A DNA stretch of 24,520 bases from JAZNGX01 sp045576675 (GTDB lineage: Bacteria; Bacillota; Clostridia; Monoglobales; Firm-18). The translations under genes and the position numbers were made by a program. The DNA lies in assembly GCA_045576675.1 (NCBI GenBank), contig JAZNGX010000155.1, positions 1 through 24,520 on the forward strand. The letters run 5' to 3'. Every line of letters begins with the position of its first letter. Within the stretch, counting starts at the first letter, position 1. This document shows, piece by piece, positions 8,612 through 15,687 of the stretch. The notes beneath the pieces were generated by a model. It was given only the letters and a program-made list of their open reading frames with translations, was not told the DNA's origin and did no database searches.

Positions 8612-9385
8612 TTATTTTTTGTCAGTTTTATTTGTTGTTTTATTTGTTGTGGCAGTTGTATTGTTGTCACGATAATTCACAATTCTGTAACCGTATTTGT
8701 TGTAATATCTGTAACGATAGCCAGACTTCTTTTTCTTTGTTCCGTTTAAGATAATACCTGTCGGGTTGCAACCGATAAAGTTAAGCTTTGCAAGAGCTTC
8801 TTTAAGGCCGTCTCTGTCAGTGTAATCCTGACGTGCAACAACGAATGTACCTGAAACCTTTGGTGCAATTACAAGAGCATCGGTAACAACCATAACGGGC
8901 GGAGCATCTATAAAAATATAATCGTATTTGTCCTTGATTGAATCTAAAAACTCATCCATTTTTGCTGAAGCCAACAGCTCGGCAGGAGTTTTTGGCACCG
9001 TACCGCAGGTTATAAAATCAACATTTGTTTCTTCATCGTGCTTTATAACCTCTTCAATAGTTTTAATACCAACTAAAACATCAGTAACACCAACGTCGTT
9101 GTTAACACGGAAAAGCTTGTGAACACGAGGCTTTCTGAGGTCGCAGTCTATTATAAGAATACGCTGACCTGTCTGTGCAAAAACGATACCTAAGTTAACG
9201 CAGGTTGTTGTTTTACCCTCTCTTGGGAACGAGCTTGTTATAAGGACTGTTTTGCAGCCGTCACCGGGAAGAGCAAATATAATATTTGTTCTTGTTGATT
9301 TGTATGATTCAAGTCCTGTAAAAGATATATCTTCGCCCATCAAAGAGGTATTGGTTCTTGAGGACATTATATCATTTTTTCTCAT
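8612..9385 (-). CDS. cpsD: CpsD/YwqD-type BY-kinase (tyrosine autokinase)
   Basis: This cytoplasmic tyrosine kinase regulates exopolysaccharide assembly together with its membrane adaptor CpsC. It has 257 residues. BY-kinase motifs are Walker A SSFPREGKTT (51-60), Walker A' ILIIDCD (76-82) followed by LRKPR, and Walker B YIFIDAPP (156-163). A tyrosine cluster at Y223, Y225, Y227, Y228, Y231, Y233 and Y238 is the expected autophosphorylation tail. Unusually, about 17 Asn/Thr/Lys-rich residues follow it. The ATG at 9385 has an AAGGGG site upstream and lies 19 bases after cpsC. CpsC and CpsD are separate proteins, as in Firmicutes. Confidence 0.93.
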   Translation of the reverse strand: MRKNDIMSSRTNTSLMGEDISFTGLESYKSTRTNIIFALPGDGCKTVLITSSFPREGKTTTCVNLGIVFAQTGQRILIIDCDLRKPRVHKLFRVNNDVGVTDVLVGIKTIEEVIKHDEETNVDFITCGTVPKTPAELLASAKMDEFLDSIKDKYDYIFIDAPPVMVVTDALVIAPKVSGTFVVARQDYTDRDGLKEALAKLNFIGCNPTGIILNGTKKKKSGYRYRYYNKYGYRIVNYRDNNTTATTNKTTNKTDKK

Positions 9386-9404
9386 TTAAACATACCCCTT
9401 TCGA

Positions 9405-10133
9405 TTATCTGTAAACGTTTGAATAATTATAATTGCTGTCTTCAAATACTGCTTCATTAAGGTCGGGAATAATACCCACAAGCGGAACTTCAAAGTTAAG
9501 CTCGATGTCCGCTTCGTTTGTGATTGTAGTATTTGTAAGCTCCTTGAACAAAACAAATGCTGCAATCAGCATAGCACCGATAAACATACCTATAAGTGTG
9601 TTAAGCTTAAGGTTAGGGCCAACCGGCACAGGATTAAAGGACGCATCCTCAATAATCTTTATATGACCAACCTCTAAAATTTCAGAAAGCTGGGTTTTTG
9701 CATTAAGAAGAACAGAGGTTACAATCGTATTTGCAAGTGACGGGTCACTGCAGATAACTGAAACATTAATAATTTCAGTGTCATCAGAGGTTGTAACATT
9801 AAGCATAGCTCTAAGTGCCTCAGTTGAAACATTAAGGCCTGTATCTGCAATAACATAATTTAAAAACTTGTCAGTTTTAAGAATAATCTTAAAGCTTTCG
9901 CTAAGTCTTTCCGCAACATAAAGGTCGTTTAAGTTAGCACCATTTGTCAGGTTCTGACTGTATCTGTTGTCCTTGTTATTAACATATACCATACCCTGAG
10001 AGCTATATGTTTTCGGAATAAAAAACCTTGTGTATCCAAAGCCAATCGTTCCGCAGATTACAACACCTACCACGAAAAGCCACCATCGTCTCAGAAATAT
10101 CTTTAAAATATCATTAATAGTGTATTCCTGCAA
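9405..10133 (-). CDS. cpsC: CpsC/YwqC-type polysaccharide co-polymerase and kinase adaptor (Wzz domain)
   Basis: This 242-residue membrane protein anchors and activates the BY-kinase and controls polymer chain length in known systems. The Wzz-type N-terminus (TINDILKIFLRRWWLFVVG) leads into a first membrane segment around residues 17-35. An extracytoplasmic domain follows, and the second membrane segment (LIGMFIGAMLIAAFVLF) lies near residues 184-202. The short cytoplasmic tail is typical of the adaptor. The start is a TTG at 10133 preceded by AAGGAG with about 9 bases spacing; no suitable ATG exists nearby. It is the first gene of the cpsC-cpsD-cpsB-phosphoesterase operon. Confidence 0.92.
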   Translation of the reverse strand: MQEYTINDILKIFLRRWWLFVVGVVICGTIGFGYTRFFIPKTYSSQGMVYVNNKDNRYSQNLTNGANLNDLYVAERLSESFKIILKTDKFLNYVIADTGLNVSTEALRAMLNVTTSDDTEIINVSVICSDPSLANTIVTSVLLNAKTQLSEILEVGHIKIIEDASFNPVPVGPNLKLNTLIGMFIGAMLIAAFVLFKELTNTTITNEADIELNFEVPLVGIIPDLNEAVFEDSNYNYSNVYR

Positions 10134-10208
10134 TTTTACGCACTCCTTTTCCTATCCGCGTGGAATTATCAGTAAAAATAGTAACGACAATATGCCATTA
10201 TCTTCTAC

Positions 10209-10237
10209 ATTATAACACCATTTTTCCATTATGTCAA
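10209..10237 (-). promoter_or_regulatory. Perfect-consensus sigma-A promoter of the cpsC operon
   Basis: On the minus strand, TTGACA (10237-10232), a 17-bp spacer and TATAAT (10214-10209) match the sigma-A consensus at every hexamer position. Transcription would start near 10202, leaving about 69 bases of leader before the TTG start of cpsC. The -35 box lies 15 bp past the citrate synthase stop. Confidence 0.85.
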
Positions 10238-10252
10238 CAAAACAAAACAAAT

Positions 10253-11620
10253 TTATTCACGTTCTTCAATAGGAATGTAAAGCCTGTTTTCCGTGATGTT
10301 TATATATGCAGGTCGTATGATTTTGCCGTCATTTACAAGCTCTTCCAAGCGATGAGCACTCCAGCCGCTTATTCTTGCGATTGCAAATATCGGAGTGTAA
10401 AGCTCTTTTGGCAGGTTTAACATACTGTAAACAAAGCCGCTGTAAAAGTCCACATTGGCACTTACACCCTTGTAAATTCTGCGTTCCTTTGCGATAACCG
10501 CAGGGGCGATGCGTTCTATTGCGGAGTATAATCTGTACTCCCGCTCAAGCCCCTTTTCACTGCACAGCTTTTCAACAAAGCTTCCGAAAACCTTTGCTCT
10601 CGGGTCGGAAAGAGAATACACTGCGTGCCCCATACCATATATAAGTCCTTTTTTGTCAAATGCCTTTTTGTTAAGAATATCCGTTAGGTAGGCTGCGATT
10701 TTTTCGTCATCCTCCCAGTCATCAACGTGTTTTTTGATATCCTCAATCATTTCAACAACCTTTAAATTAGCACCACCGTGGCGCGGCCCTTTTAAAGAGC
10801 CAAGTGCCGCCGCAACCACGGAGTACGTGTCTGTACCTGACGAGGTTACAACGTGGGTGGTAAAGCTTGAATTGTTGCCGCCGCCGTGTTCTGCGTGAAG
10901 CACAAGGGCGATATCCAGAAGCTTTGCCTCAAGCTCGGTATATTTACTGTCGGGACGTAGAATTTTAAGCAGATTTTCTGCAGTGGAAAGCTTCGGGTCG
11001 GGAGCGTGGATATAAAGGCTTCTGCCGTCGTGATAATGCGAATACGCCTGATAGCCGTAAACCGAAAGCATCGGAAACAGCGCAATAAGCTGCAGGCATT
11101 GCCTAAGCACATTTGAAACAGTAATGTCATCTGCCCTGTCATCATATGCATAAAGTGTAAGAACACTTCTGGCAAGGGTATTCATCATATCGGCACTAGG
11201 TGCCTTTAAAATAATATCACGCACAAAGCTTGTAGGCAAAGTGCGATACCTTGCCAGAAGGTCGCAAAACTGCTCAAGCTCAGCTTTGTTGGGCAGCTCG
11301 CCAAAAAGCAACAGATATGTTGACTCCTCAAAACCAAAACGTCGGCTTGACGCAAAGCCTTTAACAATATCCTCGATATCAATACCACGGTAAAAAAGCT
11401 TGCCCTCACACGGAACCTTTTCACCGTTTTCCATACAAAACGAACGGATTTCTGATATTTCAGTCAGCCCTGCAACAACTCCGTTACCGTTAATGTCTCT
11501 AAGACCCCTTTTTACATCGTGCTTTATATACATTTCAGGGTCAATTTTATCAGTACGTCTGCATTTTTCAGCCAGCTCGCAAATAATGGGCGAGATTTCG
11601 GAATAAATATTTTTTGCCAA
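10253..11620 (-). CDS. Citrate synthase (type I fold; citrate/2-methylcitrate synthase family)
   Basis: The enzyme condenses oxaloacetate with acetyl-CoA to citrate; 2-methylcitrate synthase activity cannot be excluded from sequence. It has 455 residues, matching the longer Firmicute form with an N-terminal extension. Catalytic residues are identifiable as H281 (RHGGAN), H332 (GMGHAVY) and D391 (ANVDFYSG). The block around LHAEHGGGNNSSFTTH (241-256) is also typical. The start is a TTG at 11620, six bases after AGGAGGGG. It has its own promoter and no aconitase or isocitrate dehydrogenase beside it, suggesting a biosynthetic partial TCA role such as glutamate supply. Confidence 0.93.
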   Translation of the reverse strand: MAKNIYSEISPIICELAEKCRRTDKIDPEMYIKHDVKRGLRDINGNGVVAGLTEISEIRSFCMENGEKVPCEGKLFYRGIDIEDIVKGFASSRRFGFEESTYLLLFGELPNKAELEQFCDLLARYRTLPTSFVRDIILKAPSADMMNTLARSVLTLYAYDDRADDITVSNVLRQCLQLIALFPMLSVYGYQAYSHYHDGRSLYIHAPDPKLSTAENLLKILRPDSKYTELEAKLLDIALVLHAEHGGGNNSSFTTHVVTSSGTDTYSVVAAALGSLKGPRHGGANLKVVEMIEDIKKHVDDWEDDEKIAAYLTDILNKKAFDKKGLIYGMGHAVYSLSDPRAKVFGSFVEKLCSEKGLEREYRLYSAIERIAPAVIAKERRIYKGVSANVDFYSGFVYSMLNLPKELYTPIFAIARISGWSAHRLEELVNDGKIIRPAYINITENRLYIPIEERE

Positions 11621-11641
11621 GTTAAACCCCTCCTTTATAAA

Positions 11642-11670
11642 ATTTTATCATATACCTGTTTTTTTGTCCA
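11642..11670 (-). promoter_or_regulatory. Probable promoter of citrate synthase
   Basis: On the minus strand, TGGACA (11670-11665) and TAAAAT (11647-11642) are 17 bp apart. The -10 box ends 21 bp before the TTG start, so the untranslated leader would be short, just holding the AGGAGGGG site. Confidence 0.55.
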
Positions 11671-11702
11671 CTTTGTTCATAGAATTTTAACTGTTCCTGC
11701 TC

Positions 11703-11731
11703 TTGATTATTTTAAAAAACTATGTTAGAAT
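11703..11731 (+). promoter_or_regulatory. Probable promoter of the membrane protein-acpS-nnr-alr genes
   Basis: TTGATT (11703-11708) and TAGAAT (11726-11731) are 17 bp apart and lie about 32 bp before the ATG at 11764. It diverges from the citrate synthase promoter. Confidence 0.55.
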
Positions 11732-11763
11732 AAGATGAGATATTGTGAAAGGGACTGAATAAA

Positions 11764-12279
11764 ATGGATTTTTTTAATGAATTTATAGTAAGAAAAAACA
11801 AGGATGCAAAGGATTTTCTGATTATTGCCGGCGCAGTGCTTGGCAGTCTGGTGCTTTTATTTTTACTAACACTTTTCGGAGGATATCTGCAAAGCTTTTT
11901 GTTGCTTTTTATTGTTGCAGTTTTTTATGGTCTTTACTACGTTATAAGCTCACTTAACATTGAGTTTGAGTACATAGTAACAAACGGCGAGCTTGATATA
12001 GACAAAATTATTTCACGCCGCAAAAGAAAAAGACTAGTAAGCGTTAATTCAAAGGATTTTGAATATTTTGCACCTGTTAATGACAATCATAAAAATATGA
12101 TGAATTCTGCTGATATCAACAAAAAAATTATGGCAGCATCAGCTGTAAATGCACCCAATGCATACTTTGCATTGTATCACAAAAACAACGAAAAATTTTG
12201 TCTGATTTTCGAGCCTACCGAGAAAATGATTAAGGAATTTTCACTTCGTATGCCGAGAAGTATGTTTTACACTGAATAA
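11764..12279 (+). CDS. Conserved two-segment membrane protein of unknown function
   Basis: The 171-residue product has two hydrophobic segments (about 18-38 and 44-62), then a basic stretch ISRRKRKR near residue 80 and a soluble C-terminal domain with no catalytic motif that I recognise. It resembles small Clostridial membrane proteins of the DUF6106 type, but that is recollection rather than a verified match. The ATG at 11764 follows AAAGGGA. The stop overlaps the acpS start by one base (TAATG), so the two are probably co-translated. No function is proposed. Confidence 0.82.
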   Translation: MDFFNEFIVRKNKDAKDFLIIAGAVLGSLVLLFLLTLFGGYLQSFLLLFIVAVFYGLYYVISSLNIEFEYIVTNGELDIDKIISRRKRKRLVSVNSKDFEYFAPVNDNHKNMMNSADINKKIMAASAVNAPNAYFALYHKNNEKFCLIFEPTEKMIKEFSLRMPRSMFYTE

Positions 12280-12614
12280 TGATTAAAGGAACAGGAATTG
12301 ACATTATAGAAATATCCAGAATTAAAAAAAGCATTGAAAAACAGGCTTTTCTGGATAAGGTTTATACAAAAAGCGAGCAGGATTATATTTCAGGCAAGGG
12401 CAATCCTGCCCAGACAGCCGCAGGTATTTTTGCGGCAAAGGAAGCCGCCGCAAAGGCACTTGGAACAGGGGTTGTGTCTTTTACCGATTTCGAGGTCAGA
12501 CACAATCAGGCAGGTCAGCCGTATATGGAATATGACGGATATAAGATTATGCTTTCAATATCCCATTGCAGGGAATATGCTGTTGCAAATGCTGTTGTTG
12601 TGGCTGATGAATGA
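12279..12614 (+). CDS. acpS: Holo-[acyl-carrier-protein] synthase
   Basis: The enzyme transfers 4'-phosphopantetheine from CoA to a serine of acyl carrier protein, activating it for fatty acid synthesis. At 111 residues it is slightly shorter than most AcpS proteins (about 120) but complete. The two magnesium ligands of the family appear as D8 (GIDI) and E55 (FAAKEAAAKALGTG), and the C-terminal SISHCREYA block is present. The start overlaps the previous stop by one base. In many Firmicutes acpS is followed by nnr, alr and a MazEF-type pair; here that order holds, but a 388-bp non-coding stretch splits acpS from nnr. Confidence 0.94.
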   Translation: MIKGTGIDIIEISRIKKSIEKQAFLDKVYTKSEQDYISGKGNPAQTAAGIFAAKEAAAKALGTGVVSFTDFEVRHNQAGQPYMEYDGYKIMLSISHCREYAVANAVVVADE

Positions 12615-12620
12615 CCTATA

Positions 12621-12647
12621 TGTTGTAAAACAGATTTTATAAATTTA
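12621..12647 (+). repeat. 27-bp direct repeat, left copy
   Basis: It is identical to 12947-12973 and begins TGTTGTAAAACAG. It lies six bases after the acpS stop codon. Bases flanking the two copies differ, so the repeat is exactly 27 bp. The start-to-start distance is 326 bp. Confidence 0.9.
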
Positions 12648-12688
12648 ATAATTAAATACCAATGAGGTAATTATTTTTTTATCGCCTG

Positions 12689-12736
12689 CAGCGGGCGTGA
12701 CTTTTTCTGGAAAAAGTCACCAAAAAGCTGCCGCTG
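12689..12736 (+). repeat. Hairpin with GTGACTTTTTC arms inside the acpS-nnr interval
   Basis: GTGACTTTTTC (12697-12707) and GAAAAAGTCAC (12710-12720) form an 11-bp stem with a 2-base turn. CAGCGG (12689-12694) and CCGCTG (12731-12736) form an outer clamp. Confidence 0.75.
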
Positions 12737-12764
12737 AACATTCAATACACAGACTGTAAAACTC

Positions 12765-12877
12765 GATTTTTTTATTGCTCGCACGTGGCTATGAGGGCAC
12801 TTAGCCCTCAACCCACTAAAAACAGAAATCAGCAGATGAAGTTGATATTTCTGTTTTTACTTCACAATAAAAAAATC
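12765..12877. repeat. Three-stem palindromic structure inside the acpS-nnr interval
   Basis: An outer 13-bp perfect stem (12765-12777 with 12865-12877) encloses two hairpins. The first has a 7-bp stem TGAGGGC/GCCCTCA at 12792-12798 and 12804-12810. The second has a 13-bp stem at 12817-12829 and 12847-12859. The layout is a closed three-way junction, as RNA or as extruded DNA. Both strands give equivalent folds, so the direction is undecided. Confidence 0.75.
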
Positions 12878-12946
12878 TCATTAACATTCTGTAGTATTAA
12901 AAGTCCTAAGGCGGCGTTTAAAACCAAGACTTGTTAGGCTTGCTTC

Positions 12947-12973
12947 TGTTGTAAAACAGATTTTATAAATTTA
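12947..12973 (+). repeat. 27-bp direct repeat, right copy
   Basis: It is identical to 12621-12647 and lies 29 bp before the nnr start. In this copy the flanking bases extend an internal palindrome to TCTGTT-GTAA-AACAGA (12945-12960). Confidence 0.9.
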
Positions 12974-13002
12974 CTATCCAATTACAAAAAGGAGAACGCG
13001 AT

Positions 13003-14472
13003 ATGCTGCTTATCAGCACGGAGCAGGCTTATGCCATAGACTCCGCCACAATAAACAATTACAAAATTCCCGGTATAATACTTATGGAAAACGCAGGTGC
13101 AGCACTTGCAAAAGCGGCATTTTGCGGAAAAGACAAGCGTTATATCGTTGTGTGCGGAAGCGGCAACAACGGTGGTGACGGCAGTGTTGCGGCACGTCAT
13201 TTGCACTCAATGGGTGCAGATGTTTTGCTTTTGCTTTTATGCCCGGCAGACAAATTAAAGGGCGATGCTCTTTTGGCTTACGAAATGGCTTTAAGCTTTG
13301 GCGTTCCTGTTAAAGAAGGAACAAATGACATTTGCTTTGAACAATACGATGTAATAATCGATGCAATTCTTGGTATAGGTGCAAAGGGTGCCCCGAAAGG
13401 CGAAGCACTTGATGCTATAAATATGATAAACAGTGCTGAGGCTTACGTTGTATCAGCCGACTGCCCGAGTGGCATTGACTGTGACAGCGGCAATGTTTAC
13501 GACACTGCAGTAAAGGCTGATTTAACAGTAACCTTCGGCTATGCAAAAACAGGAATGCTTTTGTATCCTGCACGAAGCTTTACAGGCAAGCTTATTATCG
13601 AAAACATAGGCTTTTCGCCCGATGCGGCAAAAGCACTTGACATAAAAACGCAAACAGTTGGAAGCTGCAGCTTCCCGACCATAGCAGATGACGATTTTAA
13701 AGGCAAACGCGGCAAGGTGCTTGTTGCAGGAGGCAGTGAAAAATACTGCGGTGCGGCATTGATGGCATCGGCGGCAGCCTTAAAATCAGGCAGTGGTCTT
13801 GTTACGCTTGCTTCACCAAAGGCTTTATTTTACGGCGAGTATCCCGAGCTTATATACGCAAGCTTCAGTGCCTGCGAAGCTGCAGACAGCTATGATGCTA
13901 TAGTTTGTGGCTGCGGAATGGGTGTTACGGACAGCACAAAAGCCCTTGTTTATAAGCTTGTTACAAGCTGCACCAAAACCCTTGTGCTTGATGCAGACGG
14001 AATCAACTGCATTGCACAAAACAAAGAGATATTAAAAAACAAAAAATGCGATATAATCATAACGCCGCACATCGGTGAAATGGCACGTTTTACAGAGCTT
14101 TCATCAGATGAGGTGATGAATGATATGGCAGGTATTGCCAAATCCGTTGCTACTGAATATAATATAATAGTGGTGCTTAAATCAGCGTCAACCGTTATAG
14201 CATATCCTGACGGAGCGCTGTATGTAAACACCCATGGCACAAGCGGAATGGCAACCGCAGGCAGCGGTGACGTTTTAGCCGGAATTATCGGCAGCTTTGC
14301 CGCACAGGGAATGTCTGCACGTGACAGTGCTGTAAACGGCGTGGCGGCACATAGCCTTGCCGGTGAGCTTGCGGCAGACACAAAAGGCAAGCACTGTATG
14401 AGTGCAACAGACATAATAAACGGGCTTAGCCTGCTTGAACTGAAAGGCTGTGAAATAAACAATGACGCATAA
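13003..14472 (+). CDS. nnr: Bifunctional NAD(P)H-hydrate epimerase / ADP-dependent NAD(P)H-hydrate dehydratase
   Basis: The protein repairs damaged, hydrated NADH and NADPH. The N-terminal YjeF domain (about residues 1-215) is the epimerase, with GSGNNGGDG at 52-60 and DAILGIG further on. The C-terminal ribokinase-like domain (about 225-485) is the dehydratase, with LDADGIN, TPHIGEMARF and the catalytic aspartate D423 in GSGDVLAG. The length of 489 residues is typical of the fused form. The ATG at 13003 follows AAGGAG. The last 11 bases overlap alr, so the two are coupled. The gene may share the upstream operon promoter or use one in the 388-bp interval. Confidence 0.95.
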   Translation: MLLISTEQAYAIDSATINNYKIPGIILMENAGAALAKAAFCGKDKRYIVVCGSGNNGGDGSVAARHLHSMGADVLLLLLCPADKLKGDALLAYEMALSFGVPVKEGTNDICFEQYDVIIDAILGIGAKGAPKGEALDAINMINSAEAYVVSADCPSGIDCDSGNVYDTAVKADLTVTFGYAKTGMLLYPARSFTGKLIIENIGFSPDAAKALDIKTQTVGSCSFPTIADDDFKGKRGKVLVAGGSEKYCGAALMASAAALKSGSGLVTLASPKALFYGEYPELIYASFSACEAADSYDAIVCGCGMGVTDSTKALVYKLVTSCTKTLVLDADGINCIAQNKEILKNKKCDIIITPHIGEMARFTELSSDEVMNDMAGIAKSVATEYNIIVVLKSASTVIAYPDGALYVNTHGTSGMATAGSGDVLAGIIGSFAAQGMSARDSAVNGVAAHSLAGELAADTKGKHCMSATDIINGLSLLELKGCEINNDA

Positions 14473-15583
14473 TCACAGAACCTGGTGTGAGATTGATTTA
14501 AACGCCCTTGAGTATAATTATGCACAATATAAAAAGCTTGTATCAGACGACGTTAAAATAATGGCAGTGGTAAAGGCTGATGCTTACGGGCACGGTGCTT
14601 TGCACTGTGCAAAGCGGCTTGAGCAAAACGGTGTTGACTATTTTGCAGTAGCTTTTATTGACGAAGCATTGGAAATACGTGAGGCAGGGATTAAAACCCC
14701 CATTCTTATTCTTGGTTACACCGACAAGCTTTCTCTTGCCGATGCTGTTAAGAATGACATAACAATAACCGTTTTTGATATAGACGATGCAGTTGCCTTG
14801 TCAAGGGAAGCACAGGCACTTGGCAAAATTGCAAGGATACATATCAAAATCGACACAGGTATGTCACGCATTGGCTTTTACGGCGATGCGGCAACAACAG
14901 CACAGCACATTGCAGAAATAAACAAGCTTCCAAATATTGAAATTGAAGGAATTTTCACTCATTTTGCAAAGGCGGATGAAGAGGACAGAGCTTTTACGCT
15001 GATGCAGTTTGAAAGGTTTATGAAGCTTATAAGCCTTGCAGAAGAGCTTGGCGTAAGCTTTAAAATAAAACACTGCTGCAACAGTGCGGCGGCTATGCTT
15101 TATCCCGAAATGCATCTTGATATGATAAGAGCAGGCATAGCACTTTACGGATGCTATCCCTCAAAATTAAAATACCCCATTAATTTAAAGCCCGTTATGA
15201 CATTTAAATCAAGAGTAATCAATGTTAAAACCATAAACGACGGCGAAGCAGTAAGCTACGGCGGCGTTTACAAGGCAAAGGGCAGCGTTAAGCTTGCAAC
15301 CGTTGCGGCAGGCTATGCCGACGGATACAACAGGCGGCTGTCAGACAAAGCCCGTGTTCTTATAAATAACAGCTTTTCTAAGGTTGCGGGAAGAATTTGT
15401 ATGGATCAATGTATGATTGACGTAACAAATGTCAATAATATCAATGTAGGCGATGAGGTTGTTCTTTTTGGTACCAGAGACGGCCTTAGTCTGCCGGTCG
15501 AAGAGCTTGCGGACACAGTCGGAACCATTTCATACGAAATTCTTTGCGATATAGCAAAAAGAGTGCCGCGAATACCCCGTTAA
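14462..15583 (+). CDS. alr: Alanine racemase
   Basis: This PLP enzyme makes D-alanine for peptidoglycan. It has 373 residues, the usual length. The PLP lysine is K38 in VVKADAYGHG, R136 lies in DTGMSRIGFY, the second catalytic base is Y266 (AVSYGG), and the RICMDQ block is at 311-316. The start ATG lies inside the end of nnr (11-base overlap). Alr just before an EndoAI/NdoA-type antitoxin-toxin pair is the known Bacillus arrangement, and the toxin pair follows here after its own promoter. Confidence 0.96.
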   Translation: MTHNHRTWCEIDLNALEYNYAQYKKLVSDDVKIMAVVKADAYGHGALHCAKRLEQNGVDYFAVAFIDEALEIREAGIKTPILILGYTDKLSLADAVKNDITITVFDIDDAVALSREAQALGKIARIHIKIDTGMSRIGFYGDAATTAQHIAEINKLPNIEIEGIFTHFAKADEEDRAFTLMQFERFMKLISLAEELGVSFKIKHCCNSAAAMLYPEMHLDMIRAGIALYGCYPSKLKYPINLKPVMTFKSRVINVKTINDGEAVSYGGVYKAKGSVKLATVAAGYADGYNRRLSDKARVLINNSFSKVAGRICMDQCMIDVTNVNNINVGDEVVLFGTRDGLSLPVEELADTVGTISYEILCDIAKRVPRIPR

Positions 15584-15589
15584 AAAATT

Positions 15590-15666
15590 CCCTTTAATTT
15601 ACATTGACTATGCTACATAAAGGGTATATAATAAATTATATAAAAGAGAAATATATTTATTATATA
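15590..15666. promoter_or_regulatory. Inverted repeats flanking the toxin-antitoxin promoter (operator candidates)
   Basis: A 7-bp inverted repeat CCCTTTA (15590-15596) / TAAAGGG (15618-15624) brackets the -35 box. A perfect 12-bp repeat TATATAATAAAT (15625-15636) / ATTTATTATATA (15655-15666) has its left arm on the -10 box. Ribbon-helix-helix antitoxins normally repress their own promoter by binding such symmetric sites, so these are operator candidates. Confidence 0.5.
15604..15632 (+). promoter_or_regulatory. Sigma-A promoter of the toxin-antitoxin pair
   Basis: TTGACT (15604-15609) and a perfect TATAAT (15627-15632) are 17 bp apart, about 55 bp before the antitoxin GTG. The pair can therefore be expressed independently of alr. 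Confidence 0.8.
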
Positions 15667-15687
15667 GAAAAATGGGGGTAGGATAAG

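Larger units (their letters stand above)
12615..13002. other. 388-bp non-coding interval with a structured repeat element
   Basis: No open frame here looks like a gene. The interval holds a 27-bp direct repeat at each end (12621-12647 and 12947-12973), a short A/T hairpin followed by T (about 12645-12680), and a hairpin at 12689-12736. A three-stem structure follows at 12765-12877. About 29 bp after the second direct repeat, immediately before nnr, carry its ribosome binding site AAGGAG. Removing one repeat and the intervening DNA would leave about 62 bp between acpS and nnr, a normal operon spacing. That suggests a later insertion. Confidence 0.7.

Noticed and set aside
12645..12680. A/T-only hairpin followed by T after acpS as a true terminator
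   Set aside because: The stem is eight A/T pairs with a 13-base loop, too weak to call; it may only slow transcription.
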